Positions 9,658 to 17,423 of a stretch of DNA of 50,266 bases are shown one piece after another (the first letter of the stretch is position 1; each line of letters opens with the position of its first letter). Source of the DNA: Fretibacterium sp. (lineage in GTDB: Bacteria; Synergistota; Synergistia; Synergistales; Aminobacteriaceae); assembly GCA_024695065.1 (NCBI GenBank), contig JAILIX010000008.1:1-50266 (forward strand), given 5' to 3'. A program made the translations under genes and the position numbers. The notes below the pieces were generated by a model, which saw only the letters and a program-made list of their open reading frames with translations, was not told the DNA's origin and searched no databases.

Positions 9658-10908
9658 CTACGGCCTGAGCCGCTTGTTGATTTCCTCAAACTCCCGCCGC
9701 ATGGCCTCGCTCTCAAAGGGCTGAAGCTGAGGCATGGAAAGCGCATGGATGGAGTCGAAGAGGGCCAGCCCGGAGTGGATGAGGTTGCGCAGGTCCCCGG
9801 AACTCCTCACCGTCCGGTAGGTGTTCTCCGCCAGGTCCCGGTTTCGGCGGAGACCCTGGAGGTTATCCAGAATGCCCTTGCGCTGGGAGTCCAGCAGTTT
9901 GACGTAGAGCTGGGCCACCCGCGCCGTCATGGCGTTGGATTCCGCGTTCAGGGCGAAGGATTTCTGCTGCGCCTCCGTGTATCCCTTCTGACGGCTCCGC
10001 TTCTGAGCTTCGGCCTGAAGACTCTCCGCCTCCCTGATAAGCTCCGCCAGCCGGGGCTTGTATTCCCCGTCAATCTTCCGCACAAGCTCCTCCTGAGTGT
10101 GGATGAGAAGGTCATTCAGCACCAGGTACATCCCGGTGTAACGGCGGCTGATCTCCAGATCGTTCTGGTCGTTCTGCGCCAGAACCTCCAGTTTTTCCAC
10201 CACGCTCTTCACGTTGGCGAAGACCACGGTATTCCGGAGCAGGTCGTCGCCGGTGACGGAGCTCAGCAGAACGTCAATCTGAGCCTGGTCCAGCTCCAGC
10301 CCCATCTCCCGCAGCGCGGCGGCCAGCCGGTCATTCAGGGAGACCAGCGAGGCCTCTTTGTCTTTTATCTCCTGTTCCAGATCCGCCAGACGCTCGTCCA
10401 CTTTAGCCCGGGTCTTCTTCCAGGGGAGCAGGGAACTCTCCGGTGCCGTGATGCGCTGGTTTCTCAGCCGGTCTGCCTCCTGACGCAGGTCCGACAAGGC
10501 TTCGCGAAGGGCCGCCGCCTCGTTCCGCATCTCTCCTGCCCGTCCCTGCACCAGGATTTCCAGTGCCTCATCCAGCAGTTTGTTGATTTTCTTCCCGTTG
10601 GAACTCTTATCGTCTCCGAACCAGGCGGAGTCCGGCAGTGTTTCCTGCTCATCGCGCAGATTCAGCGCTTCCGTCAGGGCACCGGTCAGTTTCTCCCAGC
10701 TTCCGGCCAGGTAGTCCGGCAGGTTGTCCTGTGAGACGGGGGACACATCCTCCGATTCGCCCCAGGAGAAGAGACCCGTCACCTTATTCCAGCCCCCGGC
10801 CAGATAGTCCATCCAGCCTTCCGATTCCCCGGCCGCCGCAGGGTGCGCCAGACAGCAGAGCAGAAGCAGCCCTCCTGTGCAGAACAAAAACCTTCTTTGC
10901 CTCGTCAT
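9658..10908 (-). CDS. Exported coiled-coil protein of unknown function
   Basis: 416 residues. The N-terminus is a signal peptide (hydrophobic core ~8-22, likely cleavage after AHPAAA near 26). A short motif then occurs twice, at residues 34-47 and 65-78: DYLAGGWNKVTGLF and DYLAGSWEKLTGAL. From about 100 to 400 the protein is highly charged, Leu-, Glu-, Arg- and Gln-rich, with long helical and coiled-coil stretches (for example ADLEQEIKDKEASL). No catalytic motif or known domain was recognised. I chose the ATG at 10908 over the GTG at 10917 because GGGAAGGGGTGG lies just upstream of it. It lies 112 bases after der on the same strand, with a TATATT-type -10 candidate in the gap, so it may be transcribed separately. 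Probably periplasmic, perhaps a spacer or scaffold. Confidence 0.75.
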   Translation of the reverse strand: MTRQRRFLFCTGGLLLLCCLAHPAAAGESEGWMDYLAGGWNKVTGLFSWGESEDVSPVSQDNLPDYLAGSWEKLTGALTEALNLRDEQETLPDSAWFGDDKSSNGKKINKLLDEALEILVQGRAGEMRNEAAALREALSDLRQEADRLRNQRITAPESSLLPWKKTRAKVDERLADLEQEIKDKEASLVSLNDRLAAALREMGLELDQAQIDVLLSSVTGDDLLRNTVVFANVKSVVEKLEVLAQNDQNDLEISRRYTGMYLVLNDLLIHTQEELVRKIDGEYKPRLAELIREAESLQAEAQKRSRQKGYTEAQQKSFALNAESNAMTARVAQLYVKLLDSQRKGILDNLQGLRRNRDLAENTYRTVRSSGDLRNLIHSGLALFDSIHALSMPQLQPFESEAMRREFEEINKRLRP

Positions 10909-11020
10909 TAAAACCACCCCTTCCCGTTGGGATAAGATTCCGAATAAATAATATACCCTGACGAGGTTTCTTATGGTCCGCCATTAGCCGCAAATTAAAA
11001 CGGGCAATACGCGCGGCCGG

Positions 11021-12421
11021 CTAATCCTCCTCTTTCCCGCGCCAGAAAACGCGGATAGGAGACCCCGTGAAGTCCGACAGGGCCCGGAGTTCGTTGCGGA
11101 CATGGTTCTCGAAGGCGGTGTTCACAATAGAGGGGTCGTTGACGAAGAAAACGAAAGTCGGCGGCTCCACCTCGACCTGGGAACAGTAATAAATGCGGAG
11201 CGCGCGTCCCTTCCGGTTGGAGGGGAGACGGTCAAAGGCCAGCACGTCCCGCATCAGGCGGTTGAGCGCATTGGTGGGGATCCGCCGGCGGCGTGCCTCG
11301 TGAACGGACATCACCGTGGAGGCGATCTTCTGCACGCCGCGTCCGCTGAGCGCCGAGGTGAACAGCACGGGCGCCCAGCTCAGAAAGGGCATATCGTCCC
11401 TTATCCGGCGGGTCAGGGTGTCGCCGGGCCGTTCCTGACCGGTCATGAGGTCCCACTTGTTGACGACGAGGACCAGGCCCTTGCCCTTCTCGATCACATG
11501 GGCGGCGATCTTTTTGTCCTGATCCGTGCAGGGGTCAGCCGCGTCCATCAGGAGCAGCGCCACGTCCGATCGGTCCACCGCGGACAGTGTGCGGACAAAG
11601 GAGTAGTACTCCAGATTGCGTCCTCCGGAGGCGGATTTCCCGCCAGACCACGCGGCGGGCTTTCTCCCGGCCCGGCGCAGCCCCGCCGTATCGATCAGGC
11701 GGAAGCGCTGCCCATCCAGTGTGACGGAAGTGTCAACGGGGTCGCGGGTTGTGCCCGCCACGGGGCTCACCAGCGAGCGTTCCGCGCCCGCCAGCCGGTT
11801 CAGCAGGGAGGATTTCCCGACATTGGGCCGGCCCACGATAGCCAGCCTCACGGTGTCCTCTTCCGTTTCTCCCGCAGGGGCCTGAGGCAGCAGGCGGACC
11901 AGGAGGTCCAGCAGGTCCTCAAGGTTGCGCCTGTGCAGCGCGCTGATGGGCACAACGTGCTCAAAACCCAGCATGTAAGCTTCCGCAGCGTTATCCTCAT
12001 GTTTGATGTCATCCAGTTTGTTGACGGCGACGATGACGGGCTTGCGTTCCCCGCCGGAAGAACCGGCCCGGCGCAGAAGCGTGGCCAGCTCCTCGTCAGG
12101 AGGGGTGACCCCGGCCTGTCCGTCCAGCACCATCAGAATCACGTCGCACTCGCGGATGGCCGCGTCGACGTGAGCCCGTATCCCCTCGCTGAAGGCCGTG
12201 TCCTCGCCAAGGATGCCTCCCGTGTCGATGACGTAGAAGGAACGATCCCTCCACTCCGCCGTACCGTAAAGCCGGTCGCGGGTGACGCCGGGGGTGTCGT
12301 CGACAATGGCCTCCCTCCGGCCGATCAGCCGGTTGAAGAGGGAGGACTTCCCCACATTGGGGCGGCCGACGATGGCGACAAGCCCGTAAGGAGTGGCCGC
12401 GCAGAGAGTATCCGCAGTCAT
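11021..12421 (-). CDS. der: Ribosome assembly GTPase Der (EngA)
   Basis: Double GTPase needed for maturation of the 50S ribosomal subunit. The 466 residues show two G domains in tandem, each with the G1 motif GRPNVGKSS (residues 19-27 and near 195), DTPGVTRDR and DTGG in the first, TTRDPVD and DTAGL in the second, and the base-specificity motifs NKLD and NKWD. The C-terminal ~110 residues are the KH-like domain. An insertion of about 15 basic, Gly/Ser-rich residues (RKPAAWSGGKSASGG) follows the second DTAGLRR and looks like a lineage-specific loop. The ATG at 12421 shares its A with the TGA of the upstream asparaginase-like gene (TGATG), so translation is probably coupled. Confidence 0.96.
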   Translation of the reverse strand: MTADTLCAATPYGLVAIVGRPNVGKSSLFNRLIGRREAIVDDTPGVTRDRLYGTAEWRDRSFYVIDTGGILGEDTAFSEGIRAHVDAAIRECDVILMVLDGQAGVTPPDEELATLLRRAGSSGGERKPVIVAVNKLDDIKHEDNAAEAYMLGFEHVVPISALHRRNLEDLLDLLVRLLPQAPAGETEEDTVRLAIVGRPNVGKSSLLNRLAGAERSLVSPVAGTTRDPVDTSVTLDGQRFRLIDTAGLRRAGRKPAAWSGGKSASGGRNLEYYSFVRTLSAVDRSDVALLLMDAADPCTDQDKKIAAHVIEKGKGLVLVVNKWDLMTGQERPGDTLTRRIRDDMPFLSWAPVLFTSALSGRGVQKIASTVMSVHEARRRRIPTNALNRLMRDVLAFDRLPSNRKGRALRIYYCSQVEVEPPTFVFFVNDPSIVNTAFENHVRNELRALSDFTGSPIRVFWRGKEED

Positions 12422-13413
12422 CACTGTTCGCCTTTCATGTAGCGGGCGAGGTCCTCACCCTTGAGCCCCGCCGAAAGTCCCACAGCCAGCCGCAGGCGTG
12501 CCTGATAGGGGGAGAGCATGCCGGCATCGAGCAGACCGAACTCCAAAAGCTGAGAGGCGCTGCCCTCAAAGTCCTCCGCGTCCTGGACGCGGCCGCCGGG
12601 GCGGGAGGCCAGCACAATGGGGATCTCCGTGCGGACGAGCTTGCGGATCAGGGGAACCCAGCCTGAGGGCACGTCCCCGTCCCCAAGGCCGGAGATAACC
12701 AGCCCATCCAGCTCCTCAAACCGCTTGTCCAGAAGGGCCTTCAGCATGAGGTCTCCATCTCCCAGGGAAGCGTTCAGGATCTCGATGTTCCTTGCCAGCG
12801 GGAAGCCCAGACTCAGGACCTGCCGGCGCCGGGGGCTGCGGAGGGGCAGCAGCTCTCCCGATGGCTGAGCGAAGACGGCCAGAGGCGCGTCCGGGAAGGC
12901 AAGGATGTTGCGGCGGAAGCTGCATATCTGAAGTACGTCTGCCGGGGAGTAAATGGCGTCCTGAATGCAGAGCAGCGCGCCCTTCCCCGTGCAGAAACCG
13001 GACATCACTGCCTGAACGGACTGCTCCAGCCGGATGGACGTCTCGCTGCCGCGGGAGCCGGCGTTGAAGAGGGAGCCCGTAAAGACCAGTGGGGGATTGA
13101 GATCCCAGATGAGGTCCGCAAAGTAGGCCAGTTCAGCAATGCCCTCAATCCCGCAGGTGACGATGACCCCTTTAGCCCCATCGTTATTGATGTAGGAGGC
13201 GGCCATGCTGATAATTTCGCTGCACATCCTCAGTGTGTAGTTGGAGACGGGCTGAAGGCTCCATTTTTGAAATGTCGTGTGCTCCCGAAATTGATCGGAA
13301 AGAAGGGCATTCAGTTCCTCCTCCTTCAGATCCGGCTGCACGGAGGGCATGGCCTGACGCTGGACAACTCTGCCCCCCGCCAGGAGTACCACGACTTTAT
13401 CTCTGTTCTCCAT
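12421..13413 (-). CDS. Asparaginase-fold protein lacking catalytic threonines
   Basis: 330 residues along the bacterial L-asparaginase (AnsA/AnsB) pattern: the first strand VVVLLAGGRVV, the second-triad region TCGIEGIAELAYF, GSLFNAGSRGSETSIRL, a GLGDGDVP turn, VLASRPGGRV and QARLRLAVGLSAG. In active enzymes the first nucleophile lies in GGT; here that position is Arg15. The second Thr-Asp pair (THGTD) is Ile89-Glu90. The catalytic Lys also seems lost, though that alignment is less certain. The fold is therefore probably kept for binding rather than hydrolysis. No frameshift is present and codon use matches the neighbours, so this is a maintained gene and not a fresh pseudogene. It overlaps der by one base. 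Confidence is high for the family and moderate for loss of activity. Confidence 0.8.
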   Translation of the reverse strand: MENRDKVVVLLAGGRVVQRQAMPSVQPDLKEEELNALLSDQFREHTTFQKWSLQPVSNYTLRMCSEIISMAASYINNDGAKGVIVTCGIEGIAELAYFADLIWDLNPPLVFTGSLFNAGSRGSETSIRLEQSVQAVMSGFCTGKGALLCIQDAIYSPADVLQICSFRRNILAFPDAPLAVFAQPSGELLPLRSPRRRQVLSLGFPLARNIEILNASLGDGDLMLKALLDKRFEELDGLVISGLGDGDVPSGWVPLIRKLVRTEIPIVLASRPGGRVQDAEDFEGSASQLLEFGLLDAGMLSPYQARLRLAVGLSAGLKGEDLARYMKGEQ

Positions 13414-13468
13414 TGAGTCCTTGACCTTTCCTGTTGTGATTTGAACCGGGACTTTGCCCGGTGGGGCG

Positions 13469-14116
13469 TCAAAACCCCAGTTCTGTCCCCACGAGAATGA
13501 CGTGGGTCTCGCGCCCGTGGGTCGGTGCCTCCAGAATCAGCGTCGCCCGGCATATCCGCGAGTCGCTGCGGCAGTCGACACAGTGTCCGGCCTGTGTGCA
13601 GGGCAGAGTGCTCCCCAGCCGCAGGGCGTTGGGAATGGCGGCGGCCCGGGCACGGCGGAGCCCATCTTCGAGGTTCGGGGCCAGCTTGTTGAGGCCGATC
13701 ACAAAAATCAGGACGCCGCATCCCCAGGCCTGAGCGGCGACGCGGTTCCCGTCCCCGTCAATGCTGATGATCTGACCGTCCTGAGTGAGCGCGTTGGCAC
13801 TGGTGAGAAAGACGTCCGCAGCGTTTTCATCCATGCGGGCCTGCAGCCGCGCCTTCGGGGTGAGAGGCCCCCAGTGCTGATAGACCGTGCAGCCGCGGGA
13901 CTCCAGCGCCTCTATTGCGCCGATCTCACGCACCGTTACGCTTCCGGGGATGCCCACGGTGGCTCCGTTGGGTATTTTCTCCAGAACAAGTTCCAGCGCT
14001 TTTTCCTTCGACCCGGCGTACACGGCGTCGAATCCCCGGCCCTTCAGTGCCTTTACCACGGCGTTCCCCACGGCCTCACCGGCACTTCGGCGCGCAGCTT
14101 CAAATATCTCAGACAT
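13469..14116 (-). CDS. LUD-domain (DUF162/LutC-like) protein
   Basis: 215 residues with the LUD fold seen in LutC/YkgG and related proteins: VGIPGSVTVREIG (residues ~53-65), ADVFLTSANALTQDG and IDGDGNRVAAQAWG in the centre, then IGLNKLAPNLEDGL. The C-terminus adds four cysteines at 173, 179, 182 and 189 (CX5CX2CX6C), suggesting a metal or Fe-S site. LutC-type proteins belong to lactate utilisation, but lutA and lutB are absent here, so that role is not supported. Start ATG with GAGAGG upstream. It lies between the TPR gene (41 bases before) and the asparaginase-like gene (55 bases after) on the same strand, probably in one transcript. Confidence 0.82.
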   Translation of the reverse strand: MSEIFEAARRSAGEAVGNAVVKALKGRGFDAVYAGSKEKALELVLEKIPNGATVGIPGSVTVREIGAIEALESRGCTVYQHWGPLTPKARLQARMDENAADVFLTSANALTQDGQIISIDGDGNRVAAQAWGCGVLIFVIGLNKLAPNLEDGLRRARAAAIPNALRLGSTLPCTQAGHCVDCRSDSRICRATLILEAPTHGRETHVILVGTELGF

Positions 14117-14157
14117 CGTTTTTCCTCTCTTTTACACACAAAATTCGCTGTCAGCTG

Positions 14158-15915
14158 TTACCGGATTCTCCGCTGCAGATCCCTGAGCTTGACCTCGATG
14201 GTCGGGTTCCGGGGAAGCGTGTTGCGGGCATCAACCAGCACACGGAAAGCCTCGCCCACCGCTCCCTTCCCCTCGAAAGCCGCCACAATCCCCAGCCACG
14301 CACGGGGGTCGTCTTTCCGGCGTTCCAGGGCCTGAGAGAAGGTCTCCATAGCCTCATCGTAGCGCCCGTTGTTCAGAGCCGCTGTTCCCAGACGGACCTG
14401 TCCCTCATAGGAAAGGGGCAGAACAGGCTCCGCCGGACCGGACTTCCGGGAGGAGGGCGCCGGCTTCTCTGTTGGAGTTGCCGCCGGTTTCTCCGCAGTC
14501 TCTGGCTTTTCTGCAGGCTGCGCCGGTTTTTCCGCCGGCTTCTCTGTTGGAGTTGCCGCCGGTTTCTCCGCAGTCTCCGGCCTTTCTGCAGGCTGTGTCG
14601 GTTTTTCCGCCGGCTTCTCTGTTGGAGTTACGGCTGGCTTCTCCGCCGTCTCCGGCTTTTCTGCGGGCTGCGCCGGTTTTTCCAGCGGCTTCTCTGTTGG
14701 AGTTACGGCTGGCTTCTCCGTCGTCTCCGGCTTTTCCGTCGGGGCGGACCTTTCCTTGGGCTGCACGGAGCCCGTCGCCGGCACGGTCTCCTTTGTTTGG
14801 GACGCGGGGGTTTCCGTCGCCGGCGGTGCGGGCGGTTTTTCCGCGGTCACGGAGGCAGCGGCAGGGCGGATGGAGGAGCCGTCCTCAGTCCGTACGTCCG
14901 TTTGGGTCTCCGGCAGAACAGAACGGTTCAAATCCCCCCTGCCCGTGAGTTGGCCGATGTTGACCTGAAGGTAATGAAGCACGGTCCAGGCCCCCCCAAG
15001 GGTGAATAGGAGGATAGCGCTGAACGCAAGGGTGTGCAGCCAATAGCGGAGGGTGGGTGCCGGTTTCCTGGGCTGATGGGCTGACGTGAAGCCCTTCTTT
15101 TGTTCCTGAAGTCCCTTATGCAGTTTTCGGGTGAAGTCTTTGTTGTATCTGCCCTCACTCTCCTCCTGTTCCTCCTGCTCATCATCAAGCAGCCCCTCAA
15201 GCGACCAGCCGTCCGGCATGGAGATGGGACGCGTCTTCAGAGAAGGCATGGGGCGCGGTTCCTGAAAAGGAGTCAGCCGTGGGCGGACAGATTCAGCCGG
15301 AGTGGAAACAGGGACCGGCCGGGCTTCAGAAAATGTTTTGGATACAGACGCGGGGTCCGGCTCCGGCACCGGCTGGGGAGCGGCCTGTGGAGCAGAGACT
15401 GTTTCCGCCTGCAGAGCTTCAGACGGGGTCCTGGGTGCAGACGCGGGGTCCGGCTCCGGCACCGGCTGAAGGGCGGCCTGCGGGTCAGAAACTGTTTCCG
15501 TCTGCAGAACTTCAGACGGTGTCCTGGGCGCAGAGACGGGTTCCGGTTCCGGCTGAAGGGCGGCCTGCGGCTCAGAGGCTGTTTCTGCCTGCAGAGCTTC
15601 AGAAGGTGTTCTGGGCGCAGAGGCGGGTTCCGGTTCCGGCTGGGGGGTGGCCTGCGGCGCAGAGGCTGTTTCCGCCGGCTGTTCAGGCTCAGGCGCGGGC
15701 TGGGGTTTCGGTTCCGGCTGTGGGGTGTTTTTCTCAGGGGGCTCTTTTTTCAGGACTTCCTTTTTGGGGGCTTTCCGGGCCTCGGGCTCCACGACGAGCA
15801 ACTGTGTCTCCATCGCGCCTGAGCGCTCTGAAGACGCACCAAGAGGGGCCAGAAGCAATCCTGTCCCCTTTGAGTCCGATCCTCCATTCAGCCAGTCCGC
15901 CAAATCCTGCCTCAC
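14158..15915 (-). CDS. Bitopic proline-rich TPR protein with two repeat tracts
   Basis: 585 residues in four parts: (a) an N-terminal, probably cytoplasmic region to ~290 rich in Pro, Glu and Ala, with three to four copies of a 29-31-residue unit (SAPRTPSEALQAET) at about 75-188; (b) one membrane segment near 291-316 (LAFSAILLFTLGGAWTVL); (c) a Lys/Pro/Glu rod (about 385-485) of four 25-residue units (ETAEKPAATPTEKP), reminiscent of the extended EKP region of TonB; (d) a C-terminal TPR pair (about 500-585, AALNNGRYDEAMETFSQALE). The likely layout places the rod and TPR in the periplasm. No TonB C-terminal domain is present. The GTG start has only a modest GGTGAG site upstream. Function unknown. 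Confidence 0.78.
   Translation of the reverse strand: MRQDLADWLNGGSDSKGTGLLLAPLGASSERSGAMETQLLVVEPEARKAPKKEVLKKEPPEKNTPQPEPKPQPAPEPEQPAETASAPQATPQPEPEPASAPRTPSEALQAETASEPQAALQPEPEPVSAPRTPSEVLQTETVSDPQAALQPVPEPDPASAPRTPSEALQAETVSAPQAAPQPVPEPDPASVSKTFSEARPVPVSTPAESVRPRLTPFQEPRPMPSLKTRPISMPDGWSLEGLLDDEQEEQEESEGRYNKDFTRKLHKGLQEQKKGFTSAHQPRKPAPTLRYWLHTLAFSAILLFTLGGAWTVLHYLQVNIGQLTGRGDLNRSVLPETQTDVRTEDGSSIRPAAASVTAEKPPAPPATETPASQTKETVPATGSVQPKERSAPTEKPETTEKPAVTPTEKPLEKPAQPAEKPETAEKPAVTPTEKPAEKPTQPAERPETAEKPAATPTEKPAEKPAQPAEKPETAEKPAATPTEKPAPSSRKSGPAEPVLPLSYEGQVRLGTAALNNGRYDEAMETFSQALERRKDDPRAWLGIVAAFEGKGAVGEAFRVLVDARNTLPRNPTIEVKLRDLQRRIR
14462..14761. repeat. Four 75-bp tandem repeats coding for an EKP rod
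   Basis: Near-identical 75-base units begin at 14462, 14537, 14612 and 14687 (each opening GGCTTCTCTGTTGGAGTT on the plus strand), inside the TPR gene. 75 is a multiple of three, so copy-number change keeps the frame. The fifth copy has degenerated. Such tracts commonly vary in length between strains by slippage. Confidence 0.9.
15350..15690. repeat. Imperfect ~90-bp tandem repeats coding for Pro/Glu/Ala units
   Basis: Three to four imperfect units of 87-93 bases in the 5' half of the TPR gene, each encoding a segment like PRTPSEALQAETVS followed by PQPEPEP. Units differ by two codons in length (EPEP against VPEPDP), which indicates in-frame unequal exchange. Boundaries are approximate. Confidence 0.8.
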
Positions 15916-15930
15916 CCCATCTCACCCCAT
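15911..15930. repeat. 10-bp tandem duplication at the TPR gene start
   Basis: CTCACCCCAT occurs twice back to back, at 15911-15920 and 15921-15930. Read on the minus strand each copy holds an ATG and a GTG; the chosen GTG start (15915) lies in the second copy as read in that direction, and the first supplies GGTGAG as its ribosome site. The duplication thus forms the translation start region. Confidence 0.7.
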
Positions 15931-16006
15931 GCTCAGTTTAGCAAATTTTCGGGAGTTTGCAACGAGGCTCTGAAACGGTCGGCATTCGGCGGCGAAAAGA
16001 TCTTCA

Positions 16007-16015
16007 TGTTATAAT
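16007..16015 (+). promoter_or_regulatory. Extended -10 promoter for the phosphatase-sigma-bam cluster
   Basis: TGT followed directly by TATAAT (16010-16015) makes an extended -10 element; no good -35 hexamer lies 16-18 bases upstream. It is 50 bases before the first gene of the plus-strand envelope cluster. The rest of the 15916-16064 gap is AT-rich between divergent genes; no separate minus-strand promoter was clear. Confidence 0.5.
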
Positions 16016-16064
16016 TTATAGAAAATTATGCTCTGTCGGGCGTGGGGCAAAGGGGGTGAGGACA

Positions 16065-16712
16065 GTGGGGATTGACGGACGCCGTATTTTGCTGGCACGG
16101 CATGGGCAGACGCAGTGGAATCAGGAGCTCCGTTTTCAGGGGAGCACGGACACGCCGCTGAACGAGACAGGCCGGGAACAGGCCCGCGCTCTGGCCGCCC
16201 GCCTGTCCTCCTGGCCCATGGAGGTCATCTACTCCAGCCCGCTGGACCGCGCCCTCTATACCGCTGTCATGGTGGGGGAACGGCATGGCCTCACTCCTGT
16301 TGTTCTGCCGGAGCTTTGTGAGGTGGGCTTTGCGGGATGGGAAGGAAAGTCCATCCCGGATCTGGCGAAGGATCCTGGGGGAGATTATGCGCGCTGGCGT
16401 GCGGACCCGTTCTTTAATCCGCCCGAGGGGGGAGAAACGTGGGAAGAGATTTTCCGAAGGCTGTCCAGAGCCATGGAGATTATTCTGGATGGGCCGCAGC
16501 AGCGGATTCTCATTGTGTCCCACGGCGGGGTGATGAGGGGCCTCTACGCCGTGCTGGCTGACATGGACCCCCACAAGGTCTGGAACATGGACTTCTCGAA
16601 CTGCGCGATAAGCGGGATTGAGATCCGGTGGGGGCGGCCCTGTCTGGCCTTTGCCAACGACAATCTGCACATCCGCGGCGGAGAGCCGGGACAGCGCATG
16701 CCGGTGTGGTAG
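16065..16712 (+). CDS. Histidine phosphatase (phosphoglycerate mutase-like)
   Basis: 215-residue member of the RHG phosphatase family, in which a phospho-histidine intermediate removes phosphate from small molecules. Motifs: LLARHGQTQWN near the N-terminus (nucleophile His), YSSPLDRALYTA, the EVGFAGWEGKS region with the acid Glu, and VSHGGVMRGL with the second His. The substrate cannot be read from the sequence; alpha-ribazole phosphatase (CobC) or a broad-specificity phosphatase are both possible, and no cobalamin genes are nearby. GTG at 16065 is preceded by AGGGGGTGAGG; longer starts upstream have no better ribosome site and add non-conserved residues. The sigma factor follows after 23 bases. 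Confidence 0.88.
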   Translation: MGIDGRRILLARHGQTQWNQELRFQGSTDTPLNETGREQARALAARLSSWPMEVIYSSPLDRALYTAVMVGERHGLTPVVLPELCEVGFAGWEGKSIPDLAKDPGGDYARWRADPFFNPPEGGETWEEIFRRLSRAMEIILDGPQQRILIVSHGGVMRGLYAVLADMDPHKVWNMDFSNCAISGIEIRWGRPCLAFANDNLHIRGGEPGQRMPVW

Positions 16713-16735
16713 CCGGACGAAAGCGAGGCTGAGAG

Positions 16736-17374
16736 ATGCCGGAGAAGGAACAGCAAAGGATGACGGCGGGGCCTGGAAACGGGGAGCCCTCCGGTCTGCG
16801 CAGCGGGCTTCCCGCCGGGAGGGAGAGGGAGCTCTGGGACCTTTGTCTCTCAGGAGATGCCGCCGCCCGGGAGGAATTGATTGTCGCCTATCGCCCTCTG
16901 GTGTTCTGGCTTGCCGGGAAAATTCACGCCGCCCCTTCCCTGAGGCAGGATATCATTCAGGAGGGAATGCTGGCGCTGATACGGGCAGTGGACCGCTTTG
17001 ACCCGGACCGGGAGTTTCGGTTCTCCACCTATGCCTGTTACAGGATACGGGGACAGATGCTCAATATGCTGGAGCGCTCTGAGCGGAGGGCCCCCATCCC
17101 CGTTCCGGATGACTGGATTCAGGTGGCCCATGAGGAGCCGGACGATGAGGACTGGCAGGACGTGGCGGAGGGCATCGCTCACCTTCAGGGGAGAGAGGCG
17201 GAGGTGGTGTCCGCGCTTTTCTTTGAAGGAAAAGCCCCGCGGGACGTGGCGGAGGAACAGAAACTTGATGTCAGCCACGTTTACCGCCTGAGGCGTGCCG
17301 CCGTCGCCCATATCCGGGCCTGGCTGGGGCTTCCTGCCCATGCCATAAAGGCCATGGATGGCGGGATAAATTAA
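16736..17374 (+). CDS. Sigma-70 family RNA polymerase sigma factor (alternative)
   Basis: 212 residues. Region 2 (about 45-115) is clear: LIVAYRPLVFWLAGKI, DIIQEGMLALIRAVDRFDP, then FRFSTYACYRIRGQMLN, which contacts core polymerase and the -10 element. Region 4 (about 150-200) has a helix-turn-helix, DVAEEQKLDVSHVYRLRRAA, for the -35 element. The linker is short and acidic (EEPDDEDW), without a clear region 3. The layout recalls FliA/SigF-type group 3 factors more than small ECF factors. It sits just upstream of a one-TM protein and bamA, so a role in envelope gene control is a reasonable inference; its regulon cannot be read here. An alternative ATG lies at 16760. Confidence 0.88.
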   Translation: MPEKEQQRMTAGPGNGEPSGLRSGLPAGRERELWDLCLSGDAAAREELIVAYRPLVFWLAGKIHAAPSLRQDIIQEGMLALIRAVDRFDPDREFRFSTYACYRIRGQMLNMLERSERRAPIPVPDDWIQVAHEEPDDEDWQDVAEGIAHLQGREAEVVSALFFEGKAPRDVAEEQKLDVSHVYRLRRAAVAHIRAWLGLPAHAIKAMDGGIN

Positions 17375-17423
17375 TAATGTATGGGAAATAATCCCTTTAT
17401 TTTTTGGGGGTGTGGATATAAAA

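Noticed and set aside
12421-13413. Functional L-asparaginase
   Set aside because: Both catalytic threonine motifs are substituted, so the fold is supported but the enzyme name is not.
13454-14335. 293-codon plus-strand ORF opposite the LUD gene
   Set aside because: Antisense to a recognised domain, with no motif of its own.
14462-15690. CRISPR-like regular repeats
   Set aside because: The repeats are contiguous 75-bp and ~90-bp coding units with no spacers, inside one open frame.
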